Positions 34,100-45,969 of a stretch of 64,000 nt of DNA are shown piece by piece. A program made the translations under genes and the position numbers. Below the pieces are notes generated by a model that ran no database searches, was not told the DNA's origin, and saw nothing but the letters and a program-made list of their open reading frames with translations. Source of the stretch: Denticeps clupeoides. Its lineage: Eukaryota; Chordata; Actinopteri; Clupeiformes; Denticipitidae. Numbering within the stretch: position 1 is the first letter of the stretch; every line of letters begins with the position of its first letter. The stretch is from contig NC_041717.1 of NCBI RefSeq assembly GCF_900700375.1, forward strand, positions 16,319,090 through 16,383,089, read 5' to 3'.

Positions 34100-35593
34100 A
34101 TGAGCGCTCCTCCCCGAGACCAATTCGGGCTCCACCGGGCTGAAAAGCCCTGGCGGCCGAAAAGGATGATGGCGACGCGCGGCCTTGTGAGCGGAACGCG
34201 GCGGCTGCTGCTCCACCTCCGCACGGCGCTGAACAAGATCACCGAGCGCAACTTCCACCGGCAGGTGGAGAAGGTGGTGGCGCTCAACATCACCACCAAG
34301 GAGCGGCTGCTGCTGGTGGTCGACGCCGTGCTGACCAAGGCCGTCACGGAGCCCAAGTTCTCCGGGGTCTACGCGCAGCTGTGCGCCGACCTGCAGCGGC
34401 TCCGCGTCCCCGGAGCCGACGCGACCTTCGCCGGCCTCCTGCTGAGCCGCGTCTGGAGGGAGTTCCGCGGGGAGCCGGGACGAGCAGGCGGAGCCCCGCA
34501 GCGCCAACTGGGGCTCGTCAGGTTCATCGCGGAGCTCTTCAAGGTGAACCTGGTGGCGGAGACCATCGTTCACAGCGGCATCCAGCGGCTTCTCCAGGAC
34601 CCCACCGCGGCGAGCCTGGAGTGCCTGTGCGGCCTGCTGCCGCGCGTCTGCCACGCCCTGGAGAGGTCTCGCGTGGAGCGCTACCTCCAGGAGGTGGAGG
34701 AGTTCGTGGGGCCGAGGAGGAGGAGGAGGACCTCGTTCCAGCTGCGCTTCAGGCTGCAGGACACGCTGGACGAGTGCAGCCTCCGGCTCCGCAGGCAGGA
34801 GAAGGCGGTGAGCAGGGAGGAGAAGGCGGTGAGCACGGAGCGTCCGGTGGAGGGTAGGCCTCTGTGGGCCATGGATGGAGAGCAGGAGTCTGTGAGCAGG
34901 GAGGTGAAGGTGGTGAGCAGGGAGCGTCCGGTGGAGGGTAGGCCTCTGTGGGCCATGGATGGAGAGCAGGAGTCTGTGAGCAGGGAGGTGAAGGTGGTGA
35001 GCAGGGAGCGTCCGGTGGAGGGTAGGCCTCTGTGGGCCATGGATGGAGAGCAGGAGTCTGTGAGCCGGGAGGTGAAGGTGGTGAGCACGGAGCGTCCGGT
35101 GGAGGGTAGGCGGCTGTGGGCCATGGATGAAGAGCAGGAGTCTGTGAGCCGGGAGGTGAAGGTGGTGAGCACGGAGCGTCCGGTGGAGGGTAGGCCTCTG
35201 TGGGCCATGGATGGAGAGCAGGAGTCTGTGAGCAGGGAGCGTCCGGTGGAGGGTAGGCGGCTGTGGGCCATGGATGGAGAGCAGGAGTCTGTGAGCTGGG
35301 AGGTGAAGGTGGTGAGCAGGGAGCGTCCGGTGGAGGGTAGGCCTCTGTGGGCCATGGATGGAGAGCAGGAGTCTGTGAGCCGGGAGGTGAAGGTGGTGAG
35401 CAGGGAGCGTCCGGTGGAGGGTAGGCCTCTGTGGGCCATGGATGAAGTGGAGTTGGTGCACAGGGAGGTGAAGGTGGTGAGCAGGGAGCGTCCGGTGGAG
35501 GGTAGGCCTCTGTGGGCCATGGATGAAGTGGAGTTGGTGCGCAGGCAGGTGAAGGCGCGTCTGGGCCCGAGAACAGCGCCATGCTGCGTTTAA
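34100..35593 (+). CDS. MIF4G-only eIF4G-like protein, copy B (497 aa)
   Basis: The MIF4G part appears identical to copy A over residues 1-232. The tail holds nine PVEGRxLWAMD cores, the most of the four copies, and ends EVELVRRQVKARLG and CCV as in copy A. The ATG follows the same CTTTTCAG/CACC acceptor. Open throughout. The upstream leader has small differences near 34010. Lies downstream of partial tars1 copy B in the same orientation. Confidence 0.82.
   Translation: MSAPPRDQFGLHRAEKPWRPKRMMATRGLVSGTRRLLLHLRTALNKITERNFHRQVEKVVALNITTKERLLLVVDAVLTKAVTEPKFSGVYAQLCADLQRLRVPGADATFAGLLLSRVWREFRGEPGRAGGAPQRQLGLVRFIAELFKVNLVAETIVHSGIQRLLQDPTAASLECLCGLLPRVCHALERSRVERYLQEVEEFVGPRRRRRTSFQLRFRLQDTLDECSLRLRRQEKAVSREEKAVSTERPVEGRPLWAMDGEQESVSREVKVVSRERPVEGRPLWAMDGEQESVSREVKVVSRERPVEGRPLWAMDGEQESVSREVKVVSTERPVEGRRLWAMDEEQESVSREVKVVSTERPVEGRPLWAMDGEQESVSRERPVEGRRLWAMDGEQESVSWEVKVVSRERPVEGRPLWAMDGEQESVSREVKVVSRERPVEGRPLWAMDEVELVHREVKVVSRERPVEGRPLWAMDEVELVRRQVKARLGPRTAPCCV
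34799..35536 (+). repeat. 84-bp in-frame coding minisatellite, MIF4G copy B
   Basis: Nine cores, most spaced 28 codons; one 19-codon short unit. VKVV replaces EKAV in most linkers. Confidence 0.9.
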
Positions 35594-36045
35594 ACGCTCC
35601 ACTTTGTTTATTTCAATTTATTACTTCCAATTGGCACCGAGCAAAATTTACACGTGACGGTCGTATAGAAGATAAATACATTAGTCTATTTATTTCAATC
35701 ATTTAAATATTTTAAGCTAATTGGCAACAACTAGATCAATTTATAATGAGAGATGTGACGTGACCAGGCCTAGAATAAAATAAGCAGAGCGATAATTACA
35801 CAAATTAAAACTAGAATAGTATTAGTAGTAGTAATCCTGTTGTATCCTGTAGTTTTAGTAGTTAATAGTAATAGTATTGTAGAATACACTCGGAGGCTGG
35901 TTAACTGGGGAGAAAACTCCCCCAAAGCCAAAAACATCCGGTTCAAAGCAAACCTCTGGACAGACGGCTGAACATCTTTACCACGTTCCTCGTCTCCCCC
36001 TTTCTGCTCTCATCCGTGGCCCACCCACTACCTTTTTTCCACCAA

Positions 36046-36461
36046 ATGAAGGTGAACCAAAGCAACAGCATCGTGGTTACCGGGAGGGCGAAGTGGAAAT
36101 TGGTGAGTATTGCCCTGGTCCTCCAACTCCAGTTAATTTGAGTGTAATGTTCCCTCATTTCTTTCTACAGGTGACTTGGGAGCAGCAGTCAGCTTCGGCG
36201 ACATCCACAGAAGAAGCGAACTCTCCGGTGTTCCCCACTGGTGGGTCCTCCTGAGAGGAAGGAACTACTGAGTGCCTTGGTCTCTTTTCCAGACCTCATG
36301 TGTATATATGTTTGTGGTTTGTATAGGATGGCCCGGAGGTGATTGTCGCCGTGACCATAGGACCTTTCAACTGCCTTTGTCACATCCGGTCACTGGGCAT
36401 CACCGCTATTGAAATGGCAGAAGAGCCGCCTCCCAATACCGATATGGACCAGGAAATGTAA
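36046..36461 (+). pseudogene. Kinase-like exon remnants, copy B
   Basis: The same three pieces as 18425-18840, with the same TAA end after NTDMDQEM. Confidence 0.58.
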
Positions 36462-36572
36462 TCCAGGAGCAGTAACCATCACTGGTGAGTCCATTTTATG
36501 GGTGACGGAAAAATTCATTCGGCAAGGGATAAACCTCGAACTCTTACACACATTCAGTAATCCTGTAGCCTC

Positions 36573-37627
36573 ATGGTGGCGCTGCTGGATAAGATGGAGG
36601 AGGAGAGGCAGATTGGGACTGAGAGACACTCATCAGAACATGGGGTTTCATTTGGTCCGCTGACTAAAACAGTCCAGACCTGCTTTTATTCTTCTGAACA
36701 GGTCCGCTGTCCCGTCCTCTTGTTCTGCTATAATGCTGTGATAGTAGAATTGACAGAAGGAAAGAAGGTTCTATGGGTGTGGGGTGGATAATTTGAGCTA
36801 AAGCAAAATGTTCTCTCATATGGTCCAGTGTGTTGCATGTCTTGATCACAGAAAATGAGGAAAATAACAAGAGAAGAGAACATCCAAAACCTGTTCTTAG
36901 TAGGAATTAATACATTGTTCATAGTAAATCATTTTCTGCCATCCTTCCTAAGAAAACCAGGCAGGCAGTCATTCCCGAGGACCAGGAGAAGGAGGAGGAG
37001 AGGCAGATTGGGACTGAGAACCACTCACCAGAACAACATGGGGTGGCATTTGGCCTGCTGACTAAAACTAACAGGTAATAAATACCCTGTCATGTCCTGC
37101 CCCAATCTCTTTCTGGTCAATTCTGATTTTATTTCTGGCTGTGTGTTGCAGGATGTGCCCAGAAACACGGACACCTCTTCTGTCTACAGTCCTGTAGCCA
37201 ATGGCAGCAGGTCTTTCATTTTCTTTTGCATCAGTTTGCTGAGTGTATACTCTGTGTGCCCCACCACTGGCACAAGAAAAGGTGACATGAGAGGGGGGAA
37301 TAGGAATATATGTCGAGATGTTGATGTGAATGTTTCTGTGTTTAGACATCCTGGATAAGCTTTGCTGTCAATGCTGATTTGTGGAAACATGACCTACAAT
37401 GGGTAATTATATTAAATTCAACAAATTATATTTCCAGATACGTTGATTAATCCAGATAGATTGCTTAAAGCACATAATGAAAAAAGAAATATGTAAACAT
37501 TTTATTTGACATGTTTTTTTTAAATGTTCAGATTTCCTGCAACAGTTGCAACAAGTGGTTCCATCAGGGATGCGTCACCTCTCCAGCAGTGGACAAAGAA
37601 TAGCTCTGTCCTGTTTGCATTGTCTAA
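36573..37627 (+). pseudogene. Exon-like series with broken PHD finger, copy B
   Basis: Same as 18947-20001. The PHD piece starts at 37532 and has TAG at 37601-37603 followed by LCPVC in frame. Shares with copy C the insertion GGCAAGGGATAAACC upstream. Confidence 0.5.
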
Positions 37628-38291
37628 AGTGTTGTAAATTAATGTAAAGCGTTCTCGTTGTTTTTTTTATTTTGTTGTGTTGAATTTTTTTTTATACTTT
37701 ATTTATATTTCTGCTGTATGTTCAATTGATCTTATTAAAATTGTACATAGTTCCATTTTGAATTTGAATTAAATTATTTTAATTTAATTGCTGTTGCATA
37801 AACTTGTGAATTTATATTTAAGAAATTATATTTAACCCACATTACACTATTTATCAATATGAATATCTTTAAACACGTGAAATGTTAATTTTGGTTTGAG
37901 ATTTTTTTGAATGCTCATAGATTCCCTATCTGACAAATATTTTGTCAAATAAAATTGTAAAATATTTATCAGGATTTGTGTGTATTTTGAAATTCTGCAA
38001 TAAATTGTCCTTCCACTGTTACATACTGACTGGTTATTGTGTTTAAATGTGGCTCTGTTAAAGAGGAGGGGTCCAGTTCACCTTCATTTCCATGTCTAAT
38101 AAAATCAGTTCTTCAGCAATAAAGATCTGTTTCTAAATATAAATGTGATCGTATTACTACTGTACACAGTCACAGACATTCAACTGACAATTAGTGATGC
38201 GTTAACAAACATAAGTCATCAGTAAGTAGTACAAAAAGAAACAAATGGAAATTATAAAGATATAATAATACAGTGTGTGTGTGGTGTAAAC

Positions 38292-38736
38292 TGAAGGCAT
38301 CAAAACTCCACATGTGTTCATTCATAGTTATGTACTTAACAAAAAGTGGAGACCTGACCTCCACAGTCACCGGACCTGAACCCAATCCAGATAGTTTGGG
38401 GTGAGCTGGACCGCAGAGTGAAGGCAAAGGGGCCAACAAGTGCTAAACACCTCTGGGAACTCCTTCAAGACTGTTGGAAAAGCATTTCAGGTGACGACCT
38501 CTTGAAGCTCATCGAGAGAATGCCAAGAGTGTGCAAAGCAGTAATCAGAGCAAAGAAACTAGAATATAAAACATGTTTTCACCTTTTTTATTTCACCTTT
38601 TTTTGTTAAGTACATAACTCCACATGTGTTCATTCATAGTTTTGATGCCTTCAGTGAGAATCTACCAACGTAAATGGTCCTGAAAATAAAGAAAACACAT
38701 TGAATGAGAAGTTGTGTCCAAACTTTTGGCCTGTAT
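38292..38736 (+). mobile_element. Tc1/mariner remnant, spacer 2
   Basis: Left end missing. The interior keeps a longer transposase 3' fragment (WGELDRRVKAKGPTSAKHLW, then DDLLKLIERMPRVCKAV), unlike the copies upstream of the MIF4G genes. The spacer 1 island is absent at its left edge. Confidence 0.8.
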
Positions 38737-39174
38737 TGAGAATATATATATTTCAACGTGTAGGAAATAGTTTGCAGTCTGCAAACCTCTTCTTTATATA
38801 AGTATTTGTTTTCTGTGCATTAAATACGACACAGTTTTAATGCTCTGATTGTGCAGCCAGACCATTCATGACCGACCAACACAATTCCCTGGATTTGTGC
38901 GTTGCTGCACCATTACAACATTTGTTCATTTTGCATGAAATGTAAGTTCTGGTTTATTTTGTAGTCACAACTGTTGTCTAGTATTCAATATTGTGTGTTA
39001 CAATAAAAAATGTCTTCCTGGATCAGGCTTTAATACAGCAAAGCCAGGAGCAATCACATAATATTAATTAGTTATTAATTGTGAAATCATCTATTCTATT
39101 TTTTTTGTGAAGTGCTGCTTTTAGTATTTTTGTTGGAATAGCTGATGACAAGCTGGAAGCTGCTGCGATGGACT

Positions 39175-39543
39175 TTACAGAGCAAGAGAAGATTTGGCTG
39201 GAAAACATTTCCTCTGAGGTTCTTCTTTTCTTCTGCTTTTGTCTGATGATTGAGATGATGAGAGTATCTGCTGGATCAGGAGGTCATGCTCCTCCTGCTG
39301 CCTTCTCGCCTCTTCTCTTAGATGCCTGAAGGCCCTATTGTCTATAAAAGGTCTATTGTACCAGTATTTCTGCACTGAATGTGAAGACTTGCCGGTGTCT
39401 ACAGACAAAATAAAGATCTTTTTAAAGACCACTTTGCCTGAGTGACTGAGGAGAAGGCTGCAGATTTCAACTCTGCCTGTACCGAGTGGGCCGCCGGCCC
39501 AGAAACGGAACGTAGGCCACGTATCAGGTAACTGAGGGCCCAC
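39175..39543 (-). CDS. Unrecognised minus-strand terminal exon, spacer 2
   Basis: On minus, a plausible acceptor (TTTTGTCTGTAG) precedes an open segment KYWYNRPFIDNRAFRHLREE, then ARRQQEEHDLLIQQILSSSQ, ending KSSLAL and stop. The basic, Gln/Glu-rich helix looks like a real protein end rather than noise. The frame upstream of the acceptor (MGPQLPDTWPTF) is probably intron. Family not recognised. A second copy lies at 50686-51054 and a cut one at 63155-63309. Confidence 0.4.
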   Translation of the reverse strand: MGPQLPDTWPTFRFWAGGPLGTGRVEICSLLLSHSGKVVFKKIFILSVDTGKSSHSVQKYWYNRPFIDNRAFRHLREEARRQQEEHDLLIQQILSSSQSSDKSRRKEEPQRKCFPAKSSLAL

Positions 39544-39784
39544 CCAGCACCAATTAAAACAGGGTTGATGCCGCGAAATTAACTGCTCTAATCATTTATG
39601 TCCAATCGGGGAACACTGGTCTTCTCAGGCAAAAATCCCTAACGGGAGCAGTCAGAGGAAAGAGGAAGAGTAGTGCTGCACAGAAAATTAAAATACAGCA
39701 AAACAATTAATTCACTTTCATAATTTACTTTCGTATTTGCATAGTTTCGTATGTTCTATGTATATATATGTATATATATATATG

Positions 39785-40248
39785 TGTCATGATCTGGACC
39801 GGCAGGGGATACTCCGGATCCGGAGTCCGGACCGGAGTTTCGTGTTAGTCTTGTGTAATGTTCCCTGATCGTGTTTACCTGATTTCTATTTATATAATTG
39901 TATAAAACTATCGTGTTCGTGTCTGTTTGCCGTCGGGTCATTGTGCGTGTTAATGTTCCCTTGTCTCGTGAAGTTTGTATTAAACCCCTGTCCTGTGATC
40001 GTGCGAATGCGTCCTCCTTCACCGCCATGTCCAGCCCACCTGTGACAGAATGACCCGACCACGTGGACGCAGCCGATCTACGCCCCGCTGAGCTCCAGGG
40101 AACCGTGGATGGTCGGGAGGACGTCTGCTCCATAGTTCCATGTTCAAGATTCCATGTATGGATGTCCCCCGACGCCGCCGTCTCGTCCGGATTCCAGCGA
40201 CGCACCTCCGGTAATCGCCAGTTCCCCGCCATGATCCATGTCATGTTT
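39785..40248 (+). mobile_element. LTR element remnant, spacer 2
   Basis: An LTR of 263 bases (39785-40047, TGTCATGATC to CCTGTGACA) followed by about 200 bases of internal sequence resembling a gag start (DAADLRPAELQG). Same broad sushi-like gypsy type as the nested element at 26911. Truncated fossil, cut off by the piggyBac remnant. Copy at 51296-51759. Confidence 0.75.
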
Positions 40249-41050
40249 TTAACACTAGAAGTCCCAGAGATTAGTCATTTGGCTTTTCTACCTATAAAAC
40301 CCACAGGATAGTCAATTGACTAGAAGACTTTTAACTAATATCCTTAATCACCTGTGAACTGATGCTTTTGTCATGTAAACAAGGCGGGGCCATGCTGTTT
40401 GTCTGGCAGATTGAGGAATTTCCCGCCCAATCTTGTTGACTGTGCCGAGGATGGTGGTTTTCTGGCTAAGCAGTTTTTGTGCAAGTGACAGCGATGTGAA
40501 GAAATTGTCCGTGGTAACATTTCTGCCCTTGTCTAGGAATGGTTCCATCAGCCTCATCACTACATTTTCAGACAGTCTCTCCCCACTGGGACGACTGGGG
40601 TCCTTGCCAAGATATGGGAGGACATTGCAAATGTACTTGGATTTTAGGTCGCAAGCCATCCAAAACTTGATCCCAAACTTATCAGGTTTAGTTGCAATAT
40701 ACTGCAGGAAACAGCAGCAAGTCTTTGACAGGAAGAGCTGTTCATCAATGGTGATATGTAGACCAGGGCTGTAGGACGTGATGCAGTTGGTGACAAATGA
40801 TCCCCACATACTGGAATAGTCCATTCTTGAATGCTACGAAGCACGTCAAGAGTGATGAAACACAGGAAGCTCTGAAGGCGACTCGAGATACTTCTTCTGG
40901 CCTCTATCTGCGGTGTACGCTTCTATTGGGGTGAAAGGGAGCAACTTTTAGCAAGCGATTTTTGGCCCGACCTCCTGTGGAGAGGCCATCAGCTCCATTG
41001 TCCCCTGCTTTTGTTGTGCAAAAACACTAGTTACCTGTGAACCCTGGCAC
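40249..41050 (-). mobile_element. piggyBac remnant, spacer 2
   Basis: Starts at TTAA (40249-40252) followed by CACTAGAAGTCCCAGAG, a piggyBac-type end. The minus strand at 40348-40824 encodes transposase core peptides: HITIDEQLFLSK and VTTDNFFTSLSLA contain two of the three catalytic Asp, with KPDKFGIKFW and RLSENVVMRLMEPFL between. The N-terminal part and the third Asp are not visible here, and the other end was not found. Confidence 0.85.
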
Positions 41051-41218
41051 ACAATTCACTTTTTGTTTTAGAATTCAGTGAGGATTCTGTACATGTATGA
41101 GCAGGTTTATCAACCATGGACCATAACTTCACTCAGGTTATGACAGAAAACTGTCTTGCACTTCAGATGGCAGTGAATGTCTGCTAAGGTGCACAAGTAA
41201 AAAAGTGGAAAATAAAAA

Positions 41219-44200
41219 TGTGTTTCGGGGGAGGGGCGTGGTGGATTGTTCCATAAAGCCTTCAGACGCCTACTGCCGTAACGTACCATCTGCTGGTGCG
41301 GGGCTCATGGGGACCCGGGGAGCGCTTTGTCACGAATCTGACCTGTTTGTGCTCCTCACCGGGCCGACGCCCCTCGGTTGTAACGCTCTGCTGTGTTAAC
41401 AGGAGCAAGACCTCTTCTTCTTCCACGACCTGAGCCCCGGCAGCTGCTTCTTCCTGCCGAAGGGAGCGTACATCTACAACTCCCTCATCGAGTTCATCAG
41501 AGTAAGTCACGTGACCGCTGTCCCATCATGCCCCACTGTACTACATCAGCTGCACTAAGCACCAATAACGGGCTGCCTTAAGTTGACACTTGAGCACTAC
41601 TTTGCTGGACAGAGTGAATACAGGATGCGAGGCTTCCAGGAAGTGGTCACGCCCAACATCTACAACAGCAAACTGTGGCAGACGTCTGGCCACTGGCAGC
41701 ACTACAGCGAGAACATGTTCTCCTTTGAAGTGGAGAAGGAGACCTTCGCCCTCAAGCCCATGAACTGCCCGGGTCATTGGTAAGATGCAATCCATGCTGC
41801 TGTGGTCAGCTGACTCTGGGTCAGGGAATTTTTGGAATATGAGGGAATTTCAGTAAAGGCATTTCCAGACGCAGAATTTGATCACTTGAGTGGCAAGTCA
41901 GGGAATTATCAGAGAATTCTGTTAATAGCATGTAGTGCAGCAGCCAAAACCCGATGTGTATTTACGCACCTTTGATCCCAGTGAGGGTTTTGCTCAAAAC
42001 TACAAATGTGCAATGTTCTAGAATGCAAAATCTTTGCAAAGTGATTGTGATACACAGCACACGGTGATACAACAAAATGTGTCCTCTGCTTTTAACCATC
42101 ACTCTTGGTGAGCAGTGGGCAGCCATGACAGGCACCCGGGGAGCGGTGTGTGGGGACGGTGCTTTGCTCAGTGGCACCTTGGCGGATCGGGATTCGAACC
42201 GGCGGGTCCGCTTCCTTAACCAGACAAGTGTAAATTTTAAGATATTTGGCTTGAAAATTAAGGATTATAAGGACTGACTCGGTAGAGGATCTCATGGATG
42301 GAGTTGAGTTTCTGGTTTATTCCATTCAACACGCCAAGCTGCCGATTTTCAACAACAATGACTTAAACACCATTTGAGTTCTATAACCATTTCAAAGGCC
42401 CTTTCAGCACCCAAAATTTATATTGGACGTTTCTTTATACAGGAGTTGATTGAAATTCTACTTTTTGGTCTTGGAAAAGTCAGGGAATTTTAAGTCTGAC
42501 TTACAGTGGGAACGCTGGAGTTAATTAGCCTCCGTTCTCTCCCCCAGTCTCATGTTTGACCACCGGCCGCGCTCCTGGAGGGAGTTGCCATTGCGGATGG
42601 CTGACTTTGGAGTCCTCCATCGTAACGAGCTGTCGGGCGCGCTCACCGGCCTGACCCGCGTACGCCGCTTCCAGCAGGACGACGCCCACATTTTCTGCAC
42701 CATGGACCAGGTGACTTGACCAACGAGGGGAGACGAAACTGGTGATGCCTGGTGATGCCAGGGGGTCGTTGACTTTTATTTCTGCTTCTGCTCATACGTC
42801 CACAAGATAGAGGAAGAGATCAAAGGATGCCTGGACTTCCTGCGCACCGTCTACGACGTGTTCGGCTTCACCTTCAAACTGAACCTGTCCACCAGGCCAG
42901 AGAAGTTTCTGGGTGAGGTGGAGGTCTGGAACCAGGCGGAAAAGGTACAGCCGATCCCATGCCACGGCAGGAAAGTGTGTAGAAAAGGTCACTCCCACAC
43001 ATGAGATACAGACGTATCGAAAAAAAAAAAAAGACTGTCATTGTGAAACACTGCAGCACAGCACACAGTGACACAATGAAATGTGTCCTCTGCTTTTAAC
43101 CATCACCCTTGGTGAGCAGTGGGCAGTCAGTTCGAGATTCGAACCGGCCACCTTCCCTATATGGTCCATATGGGTCAGTTTCCTTATGCGCTAGGCCAAT
43201 GTCTCTTATTTCGTTTTCCCTAACTAAATGGCATATCACTGATGTTGTACAAGTTATTGAATGTGATTTGTAATGTTTTAAGTATGTGCATAGTTTTAAT
43301 GAAATTGTTTAGTGTGTAAAGTGTATCCAGTGGTGCTTTATTTGTTTCCAGCAACTGGAGAACAGCCTGAATGAGTTTGGAGAGAAGTGGGTGCTGAATC
43401 CAGGAGACGGGGCCTTTTATGGGCCGAAGGTAGAAATTTTCTAATGGCTCCCTCACGCAAATAAGCCTGGTGCTTTGTGAATGTTGCCCTTCATCGCAAT
43501 CTTGTCATTGATCAGATCGACATTCAGATCAAGGACGCCATTGGTCGATACCACCAGTGTGCCACGATCCAGCTAGACTTCCAACTGCCCATCCGCTTCA
43601 ACCTCACCTTTGTCAGGTACTCTCTGCTTTGGGCAATTTATATTTTGTTTTTCATGTGATTTCTTTTCTCAGTAGTTCACTGAAGAGACAGAAACGTTTT
43701 TTCCCCACATAACTTACAGTGACCCCAAGTGGTCAAATCAGGGAACTACATATATTTCTATATTGTGAACAGAACTAAACTGTGACCAAATTATGTCTGT
43801 TTTTGAAGCCATGATGGGGATGACAAGAAGCGGCCAGTGATCATCCACAGAGCCATCCTGGGCTCCGTGGAGAGGATGATTGCCATCCTGACAGAAAACT
43901 ACGGTGGAAAGTGGTACGTCTGAGCAAGCTTCAATAACCTGCGGCAGGGACACGGTGACACGGAGGAATTAGCAGGTTGTGGCCCCACCTCCAAAATTGT
44001 CAGGGTGGGGCTATGGCTTACTTTGTCCTACATTCTCATCACTATTACCAATGATGAAGTTTGATTTAGAGTAAGGCGTGTGTATGGTGATGCTGTAACT
44101 CCTCCCCTGTCAGGCCTCTGTGGCTGTCTCCTCGTCAGGTGATGGTCGTGCCTGTTGGACCAACGTGCGAAGAATATGCTCAAAGGGTAAAATAAAAGAA

Positions 44201-44960
44201 AAGATCTTACCAGAATCTTGCATACTTTGTGCACACCTGACCACGCGCACTGGCTCCGCCCATCAGGTACGGCAGGAGTTTCACAGCGCTGGACTGATGA
44301 CTGACGTGGACCTGGATCCTGGCTGCACCCTCAACAAGAAGATCAGGAACGCCCAGCTGGCGCAGTACAACTTCATCCTGGGTGAGTGACCTTTGAACTT
44401 TGAACCTCGGTGCGTTCCGCAGCACTGTGACGTTACCTTGCTCCTGCTCAGTGGTCGGGGAGAAGGAGAAGGCCAGCGACACGGTGAACGTGCGCACGCG
44501 CGACAACAAAGTGCACGGCGAGCGCACCGTCAGCGACTGCATCGAGCGGCTGAAGCAGCTGAAGGCCGGCCGCGCCCGAAATGCCGAGGAGGACTTCTGA
44601 GTCGGGATGGATTTCCTATGAGCAGCGACCTGGATTTTATCCCCAACTCTGTTCTCTCTGGCATCTTGTTTTGTGTGGAACGACAATTTTTAAAAATTTG
44701 TTTATACGTTAACAGAAAAAAGATGTTGTGCGTTCTGTATGGATCTTTGTCACATCTCTTGCGGGTTTTTACTTCTGCGCTCATCGCCTGGTCCACTTCA
44801 CCTAGGGCTTCATTTCCATGTTTAATAAAACCAGTTTTTCAGCAATAAAGATCTGTTTCTAAATATAAATGTGATCGTATTACTACTGTACGCAGTCACA
44901 GACATTCAACTGACCTTTATGAACGATTAGTGACAGAAGTCATCAGTAAGTAGTCATCAC
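41219..44960 (+). pseudogene. Partial tars1 copy C (exons 10-19)
   Basis: Starts in intron 9 (TGTGTTTCGGGGGAGGG). Exons matching 10-19: 41403-41501, 41613-41779, 42548-42710, 42807-42944, 43352-43429, 43516-43616, 43809-43913, 44114-44186, 44267-44381 and 44452-44600, all in phase with intact splice sites. It would span residue 330 to the end, essentially the whole catalytic core plus the anticodon-binding domain, but lacks the N-terminal, TGS and editing domains and the tars1 promoter. Without a start exon it is probably silent. Confidence 0.9.
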
Positions 44961-45014
44961 GCAAGTAACTGCGCACCAGCGATGCTCGGGGTTCAAGCTG
45001 ATTTTTATTACACA

Positions 45015-45527
45015 CAGTACAGGCCAAAGGTTTGGACACAACTTCTCATTCAATGTGTTTTCTTTATTTTCATGACCATTTACGTTGGTAGATTCTCACT
45101 GAAGGCATAAAAACTGAATGAACACATGTGGAGTTACGTACTTAACAAAAAGTGGAGACCTGACCTCCACAGTCACCGGACCTGAACCCAGTCGAGATGG
45201 TTTAGGGTGAGCAGGACCGCAGAGTGAAGACAAAGGGGCCAACAAGTGCTAAACACCTCTGGGAACTCCTTCAAGACTGTTGGAAAAGCATTTCAGGTGA
45301 CGAAGAGTGTGCAAAGCAGTAATCAGAGCAAACGGTGGCTATTTTGAAGAAACTAGAATATAAAACATGTTTTAAGTAATTTCACATTTTTGTGTTAAGT
45401 ACATAACTCCACATGTGTTCATTCATAGTTTTAATGCCTTCAGTGAGAATCTACCAACGTAAATGGTCCTGAAAATAAAGAAAACACATTGAATGAGAAG
45501 GTGTGTCCATACTTTTGGCCTGTACTG
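45015..45527 (+). mobile_element. Tc1/mariner remnant, unit 3
   Basis: As 15734-16246; the right end reads CCTGTACTG as in unit 1. Confidence 0.85.
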
Positions 45528-45689
45528 TATATATTTGTCCAAACCTCAGCGCCTGATTTTATTAAACTAGTCATGACAAAACTGTGTCAGCAGGGGGCGC
45601 AGCGGCACAAATTCTAATTTAACATTTGGGGGAAAAAATTGATTGATAAACAAAACAAAAATTCCCGCCAACACGTTCAGACATGACAG

Positions 45690-45703
45690 GTTACCATGAC
45701 AAC
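45690..45703 (+). promoter_or_regulatory. RFX X-box-like motif, MIF4G copy C
   Basis: GTTACCATGACAAC with the inverted CCAAT downstream, unchanged; CTCF-like motif at 45585-45602. Confidence 0.5.
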
Positions 45704-45969
45704 CGTAAACAAAACACAGAGTCCTGATTGGACGAGGAGCTCTTAATTAAATAAAACGTGTTAAAAAGTTTCAGTTGCTTGCCAACCTCACTTGACTGCT
45801 TGCGGCCGCTCGCTTTCAAGCCTTTTTCTCGAAATCTCGAACTGCTACATTTTTATTGTTAATTCTATTGCTTCTTACAACCTTCTACAATTTTAACTCG
45901 CTGTTTTCTTCCAGGATACTGTAGTTGCGTGTTATTGTTGTGTTATTAACACTTTTTCTTTTCAGCACC